Origin: Algoriphagus sp.
GTDB lineage: Bacteria; Bacteroidota; Bacteroidia; Cytophagales; Cyclobacteriaceae
Length of the DNA: 36,955 bases
Direction of reading: 5' to 3'
Assembly: GCA_021298245.1 (NCBI GenBank)
Contig: JAJTDZ010000013.1
Coordinates: 1 to 36,955, forward strand
The notes under the pieces were generated by a model. The model did not search any database. It had not been told where the DNA came from and worked only from the letters and a program-made list of their open reading frames with translations. A program made the translations under genes and the position numbers. Positions 27,132 through 35,551 of this stretch are shown here, in pieces (position 1 is the stretch's first letter; every line of letters begins with the position of its first letter).

Positions 27132-27929
27132 TTATTCGGGTTTACCGTCATATACCCGAACGTAATCTACAAGAAATTGTTGAGGCCAAATGCTTTCGTC
27201 TATACCTTCCTTCCCGCCCCAATTTCCTCCTACAGCCAAATTAAGCAAAAGATAAAAGGGTTGATTAAAAGGCCACTCCGAAGACCCTTTACCCGAGTTT
27301 GAAAATGTGAAGTACTTTTTTCCATCGATAAAAAAGTCTATGCGATCCTGCTTCCAATCGATAGCATAGGTATGAAATTCATCCTCGAGAGCAGGCATAA
27401 CTTCTTGTCCACCTTTTTGAGTTCCCTTGAGGTGATTGAATGCTTCGGTATGCACGGTACCATGGACCCTTCCTGGATCATAGCCCACATATTCCATGAT
27501 GTCGATTTCCCCATTCATTGGCCAGCCCCCATGCCTATTTTCTAGGGGCAGCATCCAAATGGCAGGCCAGGTACCTCTTCCTCGGGGCAATTTTGCTCTA
27601 ACCTCCACATATCCATACTCCCAAGCTCCTTTTTCTTTGGTTACCAACCTGGCTGAGGAATATCCTTTAGGGAATTTTAGGTCTTGATGTGCTTCTAGCA
27701 CCAGCATTCCCCCCGTTACCCGCGCATTTTGTGCCTCCTTTTGGGTATAAAATTGCCGTTCATTGTTGCCCCAACCGTGATCACCTACTTCATAACTCCA
27801 CTTCTCTGGGGAAGGAAGCCCATCGGAATCAAATTCATCTGACCATACTAGCTTAGATTTGGAGGAAGTTTGAGAAAAGGCAGGAAAATAACTAATGAAA
27901 AGGCAAAAGATAAAGAATAATAGTTTCAT
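27132..27929 (-). CDS. Glycoside hydrolase family 16 endo-beta-glucanase (laminarinase-like)
   Basis: A 265-residue secreted enzyme with a signal peptide (residues 1-19, ending AFS). The GH16 catalytic motif NGEIDIMEYVG contains the nucleophile Glu 141, Asp 143 and acid/base Glu 146. Other typical segments are LVWSDEFDSDGLPSPEKWSYE near the N-terminus, WPAIWMLP before the active site and FYLLLNLAVGGNWGG near the C-terminus. This sequence type usually cleaves beta-1,3- or mixed-linked glucans. There is no carbohydrate-binding module and no T9SS tail. It would supply oligosaccharides at the cell surface or in the periplasm. Confidence 0.92.
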   Translation of the reverse strand: MKLLFFIFCLFISYFPAFSQTSSKSKLVWSDEFDSDGLPSPEKWSYEVGDHGWGNNERQFYTQKEAQNARVTGGMLVLEAHQDLKFPKGYSSARLVTKEKGAWEYGYVEVRAKLPRGRGTWPAIWMLPLENRHGGWPMNGEIDIMEYVGYDPGRVHGTVHTEAFNHLKGTQKGGQEVMPALEDEFHTYAIDWKQDRIDFFIDGKKYFTFSNSGKGSSEWPFNQPFYLLLNLAVGGNWGGKEGIDESIWPQQFLVDYVRVYDGKPE

Positions 27930-28040
27930 CGAATTAAAAGAAAAACAAATGCAAAATTGGATTGTTGAGAAAAAACATAAGCATCTCCACCATCAAACGA
28001 GGATTACTTTTATTTTAGTAGCGAATATACACCCAAAACC

Positions 28041-29204
28041 ATGGCATACTACGCACGCTTAGGACAAATTCCGCCAAAAAGACATACGCAATTTAGACAA
28101 CCCGACGGAAGCCTCTACAAAGAGGAGTTGGTTAGCTCCAAGGGGTTTTCTGGGATTTATTCCATCCTTTATCATATCCATAATCCCAATGAAGTCAAAT
28201 CCATTGGGGCGCCCCAACCTTACCGCTGGACCGCTGCCAGCAGTCATGGCTTACAGCAAACCCACCTCAAAACCGCTGGCATTGCCCTCACGGGGGAGGA
28301 TTACCTCAGCGCCCGACGCATGCTTCTAATCAACAAAGATGTGATGATGGGGATTTGCAGTCCGAAACAAAGGAAAATGGACTATTATTTTAAAAATGCA
28401 GATGGAGACGAGTTGATATACATTCACGATGGCAAAGGGGTCTTATACTCCCAATTTGGAAAACTTGAGGTAAAAAAAGGTGACTATGTGGTTATTCCTA
28501 GGACCACCATCTACCGATTTGAATTTGAGGAAGAAGGCCCATTAAGACTTTTGGTAATGGAATCCCAAGGTCCAATAGAAACAGTAAAACGATATAGAAA
28601 TGAGGTAGGACAACTTTTGGAACATTCTCCCTATTGCGAGCGGGATATTCGAGTGCCACAAGAATTATGTGTGGAAACCAAAAAAGGAGATTACCTCATT
28701 CACATCAAAAAGCAAGGCCAACTTTTCCCCTATCACTACGCCCATAGTCCTCTAGATATTGTGGGCTGGGACGGATACCTCTACCCTTATGCCTTGTCTA
28801 TTTACGACTTTGAACCCATCACCGGGAGAATACATCAGCCTCCTCCAGTGCATCAAACTTTCCAAGCAGCTGGATTTGTGGTATGTTCCTTTGTTCCCAG
28901 GTTATTTGATTACCACCCCTTGGCCATTCCTGCGCCCTACAACCATTCGAATATTGATTCTGACGAGGTGTTGTATTACGCTGAAGGTGAATTTATGAGC
29001 AGAAAAGGGATAGATAGAGGCTCATTTACGCTACACATGGGTGGCTTGCCCCATGGACCTCATCCGGGCACAGTTGAAAAATCGCTAGGGGCCAAGGAAA
29101 CTCATGAATATGCGGTGATGTTGGATACATTTAACCCCCTAGAACTCACTACCGAAGCTCTTGAATACGTAGATCCGGGGTATCCTATGAGTTGGACTAC
29201 CTAA
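28041..29204 (+). CDS. hmgA: Homogentisate 1,2-dioxygenase
   Basis: A 387-residue cupin-type ring-cleaving dioxygenase that converts homogentisate to maleylacetoacetate in tyrosine and phenylalanine degradation. Recognisable segments are YHIHNPNEVKSIG, NKDVMMGICSP and the iron site region PYNHSNIDSDEVLYYAEGEF followed by GLPHGPHPG, which together hold the expected two His and one Glu ligands. Length fits the shorter bacterial form. No other gene of the pathway is adjacent. Upstream, TACTTTTA near 28004 is one base off the -7 consensus. A palindromic terminator follows directly. Confidence 0.92.
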   Translation: MAYYARLGQIPPKRHTQFRQPDGSLYKEELVSSKGFSGIYSILYHIHNPNEVKSIGAPQPYRWTAASSHGLQQTHLKTAGIALTGEDYLSARRMLLINKDVMMGICSPKQRKMDYYFKNADGDELIYIHDGKGVLYSQFGKLEVKKGDYVVIPRTTIYRFEFEEEGPLRLLVMESQGPIETVKRYRNEVGQLLEHSPYCERDIRVPQELCVETKKGDYLIHIKKQGQLFPYHYAHSPLDIVGWDGYLYPYALSIYDFEPITGRIHQPPPVHQTFQAAGFVVCSFVPRLFDYHPLAIPAPYNHSNIDSDEVLYYAEGEFMSRKGIDRGSFTLHMGGLPHGPHPGTVEKSLGAKETHEYAVMLDTFNPLELTTEALEYVDPGYPMSWTT

Positions 29205-29207
29205 ACT

Positions 29208-29236
29208 AAAATCCTGAGCATGCTCAGGATTTTTTT
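29208..29236. terminator. Palindromic terminator of hmgA
   Basis: A perfect 26-bp palindrome with arms AAAATCCTGAGCA / TGCTCAGGATTTT followed by more T. It ends hmgA and overlaps the stop region of the convergent Y1-transposase-like gene, where the minus strand also shows a short T-run. Confidence 0.88.
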
Positions 29237-29645
29237 ATAATCCTAAAAATTTCAATTCCTCAGAAAGGGAAATCTCTTTGTGCTTGTACTCCTGCCTGTC
29301 AAGTAAGCTTTTTTCAGTTGACAAGCGATTCAAACTCACCGAGTGGGCATAGTATTCTTCGTCCCATTCGAGACAGCCCTGTAGTCCTTCTTCGGCCAAC
29401 TTGGCACATATCATGTGCTTCACCTGCTGAGCAAGTTGGTCCACCGAAACACTTCCTGGAACTTTGATAAGGAGATGAAGATGATCAGGCAAAACACTTA
29501 AATGAACCTGCTTTTCAGAAAAATTAAGGGGAAGATCTTCGAGCACTTTTTTTATGCAGGCTCCTTTTTCGGAGGTAATCGCATGCGCATGGTCCTTCGT
29601 CCACAAAACAAGGTGAGTCCAGATATTTGAGTGTGAATGGATCAT
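29235..29645 (-). CDS. REP-associated tyrosine transposase-like (Y1/IS200 fold) protein, catalytic Tyr apparently lost
   Basis: A 136-residue Y1-transposase-like protein. The N-terminus MIHSHSNIWTHLVLWTKDH corresponds to the family's opening strand, and LPDHLHLLI holds the HUH pair (His 55, His 57). The late segment LEWDEEYYAHSVSL matches the conserved strand before the catalytic helix. In active relatives that helix reads YIxNQxxHH; here it reads LLDRQEYKH, so the tyrosine position is Leu 114. Tyr 98, 99 and 120 are nearby but not at the expected place. I place the start at ATG 29645, not the upstream TTG. There are no flanking hairpins of IS200 type, so a domesticated or decayed copy is likely. 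Confidence 0.72.
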   Translation of the reverse strand: MIHSHSNIWTHLVLWTKDHAHAITSEKGACIKKVLEDLPLNFSEKQVHLSVLPDHLHLLIKVPGSVSVDQLAQQVKHMICAKLAEEGLQGCLEWDEEYYAHSVSLNRLSTEKSLLDRQEYKHKEISLSEELKFLGL

Positions 29646-29809
29646 TTTCAGCAACGAATGAACTAAATATAATAATAAAAATATTTATGTTCCTAGTAAA
29701 TTGCTGAATTTCAGGCAGTAACTTTTCAAAAAATTAGAAAAATTTAAAAACAAGGCTCCCTGCTTCCTGGGTAAGCAAGAAAGCATGGATCCTAGACAGC
29801 AGGAAATGT

Positions 29810-31441
29810 TTAGTATCCGATTACCTCGGAAATAGGTTGGCCTGTAGTACCATTGGGCATACGAATTTGCAGCAAGGTGGCCAAGGTGGGAGCAATATCT
29901 GTCACCGTGGTATACCTAGAGCTTTTTCCAGGCTTAATGCCCCAACCATAAAAGGCAATGGGCACGTGGGTATCGTAGCTGTAGCCAGAACCATGGGTAG
30001 TACCACGCTTCCCCCCAACGAGCCAGCCGGATTCTAAGACCACCAAAACGTCTCCAGAAGCCTTGTGATTGTACCCCATCTGCAGCAAATGAGGTCTTCC
30101 CTGGACATATTCCTGACTATTCATGTCTTGGGCCGTATAGGCTTCTTTCACTCCGGGAAACTTGAGGATATAGGCTGCTAAATCTTTTTGCATGCGCTCA
30201 AGATCCATTTTCTTGGATTGAATCAACTCGTGATTTAAAAAAATCTGTTCGTTGGAAAAACTCAAAATCCAATCTCCATCCCCGTAGCTTGCCTGTGCGT
30301 ATCCTTTGAGTTGTCCGAGGACCATTCCCGAATTAAAATTGCCTGCAGGAATGCGCTCGCTAAGCATGTACGTAGGCACATCGGCTACTGCATGGTCGGC
30401 TGAGATGAAAACCAGGTATTCTCCCTTCCCAAGCTTTTGATCGAGGTACGTAAAAAAACCAGCCAATTCCCTATCTAGCCTGAGGTAATTGTCTTCTACT
30501 TCTACAGAGGAAGGACCAAATCTATGGCCAATATAGTCTGGACTAGAAAAGCTAATGGCTAAAAAATCCGTCACTTCCCTTTGTCCCAATTTTTCTCCTT
30601 CTATGGCCGCCAAGGCAAAATCTAGGGTTAGGCTATTTCCATAGGGAGTAGAAGCCACCAGCCCATAACCTCCATTGCCTTCTTTCAAATCTTTAAGCAC
30701 ATAAGGAAAAGTGGGCGTCTCTTTTCCCATAAATGGGGATTCAAAATCATTGTTGTCCGGAAGACTATTCACATAGGTGTCCAAGGGAAAAAGAGGGGTC
30801 CAAGATTGGTTTAAGTAATGATCCGGTCGTTTTTTAGCATTGAAAACACTGACCCAAGAGGGCAGTGAGGATTTGTAATACGTAGAAGTCATCCAATCCC
30901 CATTCACATCGTCATACCAGTACGCATCCCCAGTGTGGCCAGCGGGAAGGCTTGCTCCCCGATCTTTGATGGCAATACCCACCACTTTGGCCCTTTTTCC
31001 TGTAGATAGCCTTAGCTCATCTGTAATGGTAGAGGTGAGCATATTGCGTGGACTAATCTTTCCATTTTCAGGAGTACCTCCGACATGACTTACCAAAGAA
31101 TCTTCAGCACAATAAATCATTTTTTTTAAGGAAGGCACATACCAATTGTTGGCAATAATGCCGTGGGTGGCTGGGGTGGTTCCCGTATACACCGAAGCGT
31201 GTCCTGGCCCGGTATAGGTCGGAACGTAATTGTAATGCCCATTACTCATCATGTAGCCCTGATGGGTAAAGCGCCTAAATCCTCCCTCCACATAGCGATC
31301 CGCAAAGCGGTAAAAATATTCTTGCCGCATTTGATCCACGATGATGCCTACCACCAGCTTGGGCTTTTTGGCAAGTTGCTGCGCCAGGATTGCAGGAGAA
31401 CAGGAGCTAATCGCAAGCAAGAGGAGAAGAAGTCTTTTCAT
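29810..31441 (-). CDS. pafA: PafA-type alkaline phosphatase (Thr nucleophile)
   Basis: A 543-residue secreted enzyme with a signal peptide (about residues 1-20, ending AILA). Metal and catalytic residues can be seen in family order: Asp 36 (IIVDQMRQE), nucleophile Thr 77 (PTYTGPGHAS), Asp/His of SSPDYIGHRFGPSS, Asp-His of FISADHAVADVP, and His of THGSGYSYDTHVP. This matches the calcium-insensitive broad-specificity phosphomonoesterase PafA of Bacteroidota, which releases phosphate from organic phosphates in the periplasm. It is preceded by an exact -7 box. A phosphodiesterase specificity is less likely given the PafA-like Thr site. Confidence 0.9.
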   Translation of the reverse strand: MKRLLLLLLAISSCSPAILAQQLAKKPKLVVGIIVDQMRQEYFYRFADRYVEGGFRRFTHQGYMMSNGHYNYVPTYTGPGHASVYTGTTPATHGIIANNWYVPSLKKMIYCAEDSLVSHVGGTPENGKISPRNMLTSTITDELRLSTGKRAKVVGIAIKDRGASLPAGHTGDAYWYDDVNGDWMTSTYYKSSLPSWVSVFNAKKRPDHYLNQSWTPLFPLDTYVNSLPDNNDFESPFMGKETPTFPYVLKDLKEGNGGYGLVASTPYGNSLTLDFALAAIEGEKLGQREVTDFLAISFSSPDYIGHRFGPSSVEVEDNYLRLDRELAGFFTYLDQKLGKGEYLVFISADHAVADVPTYMLSERIPAGNFNSGMVLGQLKGYAQASYGDGDWILSFSNEQIFLNHELIQSKKMDLERMQKDLAAYILKFPGVKEAYTAQDMNSQEYVQGRPHLLQMGYNHKASGDVLVVLESGWLVGGKRGTTHGSGYSYDTHVPIAFYGWGIKPGKSSRYTTVTDIAPTLATLLQIRMPNGTTGQPISEVIGY

Positions 31442-31461
31442 GGAGAGAATTGGATTTTTTT

Positions 31462-31469
31462 CAAAGATA
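31462..31469 (-). promoter_or_regulatory. Candidate -7 box for pafA
   Basis: The minus strand reads TATCTTTG, an exact TAnnTTTG match, 20 nt before the start codon. A matching -33 box is not evident. Confidence 0.45.
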
Positions 31470-31644
31470 AAGATAAGCCCTTGAACTACGATTACCTCTA
31501 AGTTAAATGAAGCCGGGGGGTGTCAAAATTTAGCCCTAAAAGTTATCCCCCCTCAGGACCAGAAAATAGGGTCATTAAATTTTATGAAAATTCCAAAAGG
31601 GATATTTTATGTAACTTGCGCGTAATTTCGTCCATCCACTTTTT

Positions 31645-33477
31645 ATGAACACCTACTTTCGGATACTTTCATACACCCGACCCTATGGAAAGTTTATTCC
31701 GATGTATTTGGTTTACACCCTGCTGGCCATCGTTTTTGGCCTATTGAATTTTACCTTACTCAAACCTCTTTTTGATGTGATTTTCGAGCAGGTAGCTCCA
31801 GAATCTTTAGAAAAATTTAGACAGCTCCCTTCCTTTGAACTTTCCCTTGACTATGCCCTATACCTATTCAATCATTATTTTCTAGAAGTAAGAGATACCT
31901 ATGGGAAGTTTGGAACCTTGCTCTTTGTCTGCTTGATCATAGTAGGTTCTGTATTTTTATCCAACCTATTCACCTACCTCTCTGGAGTGGTTTTGGCCAA
32001 GGTAAGGGCACAGGTTATCAAGGGAATGCGGATGGATATTTTTGAAAAAGTAAGTCGTCTCCATTTGGGATATTTTTCCAACGAGCGAAAGGGCGACCTG
32101 CTTTCCAAAATGACCAATGACGTTCAGGAAGTTGAAAATACCATCGTACAATCCCTCAGGGTAGTATTCAGGGAGCCTGCCACTATCATTTTGTATTTTG
32201 GGGTACTATTTTTTATGTCTGTTCCCCTGACGCTTTTTACCATTTTAATTATTCCAATTTCTGGCGCTCTCATTGGCGGAATTACCCGTAGGCTCCGTAA
32301 GTCTGCCATACAAAGCCAAGAATCTTTGGGGAGGATTGTCACCATTTTGGACGAAACTTTGGGAGGTATGCGTGTAGTCAAAGCCTTCAATGGAGAGGCC
32401 TTTGTCAACGATAAATTTGATAGAGAGACGGACTATTATTCGGATGTCAACGTTAGCATGGCTAGAAAAAACGAATTGGCTGGTCCCATTTCTCAATTTT
32501 TAGGCGTTTGTGTGGTAGCTGGAATTCTCCTCTACGGAGGCAATTTGGTATTGAGTGGGGCTTCTGCTTTGAGTGCTTCCAATTTCATTACCTACATCAT
32601 TATTTTTACCCAAGTGCTCAATCCAGCAAAAGAGATTGCTAGGGCCGTGGCAACCATACAGCGAGGCATCGCCTCCGCAGACCGAATTTTTGAAGTGATA
32701 GACACTCCCAGCCAGGTTATTTCTCCAGAACATCCTCAGCCTTTACATGGATTTCATCAAGGGATTACTTTTTCTAAGGTGAGTTTTTCCTACGGGGAAA
32801 CCAAGGTGCTACAAGACATCAACTTTACCCTAGAAAAAGGAAAAACCATTGCCTTGGTAGGTCCTTCAGGAGGAGGAAAATCAACGCTTGCCGATTTGGT
32901 GCCACGATTTTATGATCCTACGGAAGGTCAAATCTTATTGGATGGTATTGACCTCAAACGTATTTCTACCCAAGAATTACGAAGTCTTTTGGGGATAGTC
33001 ACCCAGGAGTCCATTTTATTCAACGATACGGTATACAACAACATCGCTTTTGGCATGGACGGAGTCACGGAGGACCAAGTCATGGAAGCGGCAAAAATTG
33101 CCAATGCACATGATTTTATCGTAAAAATGGAGCATGGCTACCAAAGCTACATTGGGGACCGAGGAATCAAACTTTCTGGAGGGCAAAGGCAAAGGCTCAG
33201 CATCGCAAGAGCCGTTTTGAAAAACCCTCCCATCTTGATCCTAGACGAGGCTACCTCTGCCTTGGATTCAGAATCGGAATTGCTGGTACAAGAAGCCATC
33301 ACCAAATTGATGAGCCAAAGGACTACCTTAGTGATAGCTCACCGACTAAGCACCATTCAGCATGCCGATGAAATTTTGGTGATTGACAAAGCCCGTATCG
33401 TGCAGCGAGGCACCCATGCAGCACTCTTGGAACAGGAAGGCCTTTATCAAAAGCTTTCTACGATTCAGTCGGTATGA
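31645..33477 (+). CDS. MsbA-like ABC exporter (fused permease-ATPase)
   Basis: A 610-residue half-transporter. Residues about 1-330 hold six membrane helices of the type 1 exporter fold. The ATPase domain (about 365-610) has Walker A GPSGGGKST (406-414), signature LSGGQRQR (about 511-518), Walker B ILILDEATSALD (about 530) and an H-loop His in VIAHRLST. Homologues flip lipid A or other lipids or export drugs as homodimers; MsbA-type lipid export is the best guess. TAATTTCG at 31623-31630 is one base off the -7 consensus and lies 14 nt before the ATG. A small membrane protein gene follows 28 nt downstream. Confidence 0.92.
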   Translation: MNTYFRILSYTRPYGKFIPMYLVYTLLAIVFGLLNFTLLKPLFDVIFEQVAPESLEKFRQLPSFELSLDYALYLFNHYFLEVRDTYGKFGTLLFVCLIIVGSVFLSNLFTYLSGVVLAKVRAQVIKGMRMDIFEKVSRLHLGYFSNERKGDLLSKMTNDVQEVENTIVQSLRVVFREPATIILYFGVLFFMSVPLTLFTILIIPISGALIGGITRRLRKSAIQSQESLGRIVTILDETLGGMRVVKAFNGEAFVNDKFDRETDYYSDVNVSMARKNELAGPISQFLGVCVVAGILLYGGNLVLSGASALSASNFITYIIIFTQVLNPAKEIARAVATIQRGIASADRIFEVIDTPSQVISPEHPQPLHGFHQGITFSKVSFSYGETKVLQDINFTLEKGKTIALVGPSGGGKSTLADLVPRFYDPTEGQILLDGIDLKRISTQELRSLLGIVTQESILFNDTVYNNIAFGMDGVTEDQVMEAAKIANAHDFIVKMEHGYQSYIGDRGIKLSGGQRQRLSIARAVLKNPPILILDEATSALDSESELLVQEAITKLMSQRTTLVIAHRLSTIQHADEILVIDKARIVQRGTHAALLEQEGLYQKLSTIQSV

Positions 33478-33505
33478 TTTCTACCTACCTAAACAAAAAA
33501 ATGAC

Positions 33506-33784
33506 ATGAAAACAAAAATTCCCTATTTCCACTTGGCGTATACCCTATTCTATTTAAGTCTTTTGGTCTTTTTTGTCTTCTTCGATTCCTTAGGGCAACT
33601 CTTCAACCTTTCCTCCATTTCACCTGGTCTGGTTTCAAAAATCGTATTGCTCAGTTTTATCCTTTTTCTAATCAACTGGGCTGTTGAGGTATTTCATAGC
33701 TCTAAGGCCAATAAAAAAATACTCATTTTAGAAAAGGAGATCCAATACCTAAAAGCAAAATTGGATCGAGAAGGGAAGAGCTAG
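33506..33784 (+). CDS. Small two-TM protein with C-terminal coiled coil
   Basis: A 92-residue protein with two membrane helices (about residues 10-27 and 42-60) and a short charged coiled-coil tail (KKILILEKEIQYLKAKLDRE). The ATG at 33506 (MKTKIPYFHL) is chosen because the open frame further upstream overlaps the ABC exporter out of phase. It follows the exporter by 28 nt and is probably co-transcribed. I do not recognise the family; a regulatory or accessory subunit of the exporter is possible but unsupported beyond position. Confidence 0.65.
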   Translation: MKTKIPYFHLAYTLFYLSLLVFFVFFDSLGQLFNLSSISPGLVSKIVLLSFILFLINWAVEVFHSSKANKKILILEKEIQYLKAKLDREGKS

Positions 33785-33889
33785 GGAAAAACGCTGGATA
33801 GGTAGGAACTAGGGATTTATTTTTTCAACACAGAAATTGATGATTTTTTGAAGTATATTTAATCAGGAATTCATTTTTTAAACTAACTC

Positions 33890-35428
33890 ATGGTCGCAAA
33901 AACTTTTGGAAGCGCCGTAGCTGGCGTGGATGCTTCCCTCATCACCATCGAAGTCAATGTAGGTCAAGGCACCAGTTTTTATATGGTAGGCTTGCCGGAC
34001 TCCGCGGTGAAAGAATCTCAACAACGGGTAGAATCTGCCTTGAAATACTTGGGCTTTCGCATGCCCCGCCAACGGGTGGTGGTCAACTTGGCACCAGCAG
34101 ATATCCGCAAGGAAGGATCTGCCTACGACCTACCCATAGCCATGGGTATCTTACAAGCTTCCGAACAGGTCCATTTTCCCTACCTAGATCAGTATGTCAT
34201 CATGGGAGAGCTCGCATTGGACGGGAGACTTCGCCCCATCAAAGGGGTACTGCCTATAGCCATTGAAGCTAGAAAAAAGGGTTTCAAAGGATTCATTCTA
34301 CCTCAAGAAAATGCCAAAGAGGCCTCCATTGTCAATAGCTTAGACATCATATCTGTGGAGACCTTGGAGCAAGCGGTGGCCTTTTTGCAGGGTGAGGTCG
34401 ACATTACTCCCCTAGTTACCGACACCCGAGAATTATTTTATCACTCCATCGATGCACATGAACACGATTTTGCAGACGTGCAGGGCCAAGAAAATATAAA
34501 GCGGGCCATGGAAATCGCTGCTGCAGGAGGACATAATGTGATCATGATTGGACCTCCTGGTGCTGGAAAAACCATGCTGGCCAAGCGCCTCCCTTCCATT
34601 CTTCCTCCCCTTACCTTGCAGGAAGCCTTGGAAGCCACCAAGATCCATTCCGTAGCTGGCAAACTCGGTAAGCATGCCTCCTTGCTTGCGCAAAGACCCT
34701 TCCGAAGTCCCCACCATACCATTTCCGATGTAGCCTTAGTCGGTGGAGGCGGGCATCCCCAGCCCGGGGAAATTTCCCTGGCCCATCACGGGGTATTGTT
34801 TTTGGACGAACTCCCCGAATTTAAGCGAACGGTCCTGGAGGTCATGCGACAGCCCTTGGAGGAGCGAAAAGTAACTATCAGTAGAGCCAAACTCTCGGTA
34901 GATTTTCCGGCCAACTTCATGCTGATCGCCAGCATGAATCCCTGCCCCTGCGGCTACTACAACCATCCCGAAAAGGAGTGTGTCTGTGGTCCTGGTATCG
35001 TGCAGCGCTACTTGAATAAGGTCAGCGGACCCTTGCTGGACCGCATCGACTTGCATGTAGAAGTGACCCCCGTGCGCTTTGAGGAGATGACTTCCACCCG
35101 CAAAAGTGAGTCCAGTAGAGACATTCGGGAGCGGGTGATCAAAGGACGGGAACGGCAAAAAATCCGATTTGAATCGAATCCTGAGGTGTTTTGCAATGCG
35201 ATGATGCCCTCCCACCAGGTCAAGCAGGTCTGTCAGATATCAGAGGCTGGCAAAACCCTTCTTAAAACCGCCATGGAGCGCCTAGGACTTTCCGCTCGGG
35301 CCTACGATCGCATCCTCAAAGTGGCCCGTACCATTGCAGACATTGCGGAGAGCGAAGACATCCGCGTAGAGCACCTCGCCGAAGCCATCCAATACCGCAG
35401 CCTAGATAGAGAGGGTTGGGCGGGGTAA
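33890..35428 (+). CDS. comM: YifB/ComM family AAA+ ATPase (Mg chelatase-like)
   Basis: A 512-residue protein of standard family length. The N-terminal Lon-like domain (about residues 1-170) starts MVAKTFGSAVAGVDA. The AAA+ core has Walker A GPPGAGKT (from residue 221), Walker B VLFLDELPEF and the RSPHHTISD segment. A zinc-binding-like CPCGYYNHPEKECVCGP motif follows, then the C-terminal Mg_chelatase helical domain (GLSARAYDRILKVARTIADI). ComM is a hexameric helicase for branch migration during natural transformation. It is alone between a 105-nt upstream gap and a strong bidirectional terminator. Confidence 0.94.
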   Translation: MVAKTFGSAVAGVDASLITIEVNVGQGTSFYMVGLPDSAVKESQQRVESALKYLGFRMPRQRVVVNLAPADIRKEGSAYDLPIAMGILQASEQVHFPYLDQYVIMGELALDGRLRPIKGVLPIAIEARKKGFKGFILPQENAKEASIVNSLDIISVETLEQAVAFLQGEVDITPLVTDTRELFYHSIDAHEHDFADVQGQENIKRAMEIAAAGGHNVIMIGPPGAGKTMLAKRLPSILPPLTLQEALEATKIHSVAGKLGKHASLLAQRPFRSPHHTISDVALVGGGGHPQPGEISLAHHGVLFLDELPEFKRTVLEVMRQPLEERKVTISRAKLSVDFPANFMLIASMNPCPCGYYNHPEKECVCGPGIVQRYLNKVSGPLLDRIDLHVEVTPVRFEEMTSTRKSESSRDIRERVIKGRERQKIRFESNPEVFCNAMMPSHQVKQVCQISEAGKTLLKTAMERLGLSARAYDRILKVARTIADIAESEDIRVEHLAEAIQYRSLDREGWAG

Positions 35429-35431
35429 GAA

Positions 35432-35471
35432 AAAATGAAGCCCACCGTAAATTCCGGTGGGCTTCATTTTT
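35432..35471. terminator. Bidirectional intrinsic terminator
   Basis: A perfect 16-bp stem (35432-35447 with 35455-35470, core GAAGCCCACCG) around a 7-nt loop, with T-runs on both strands. It lies between the convergent comM and aldehyde dehydrogenase genes. Confidence 0.93.
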
Positions 35472-35551
35472 ATCTATTTATCCGATTCCTTAAAAGTTTA
35501 TCATCGGAAATCAATTTTCATATTTACACAGGTCTGTAGTCTGACGACAAT

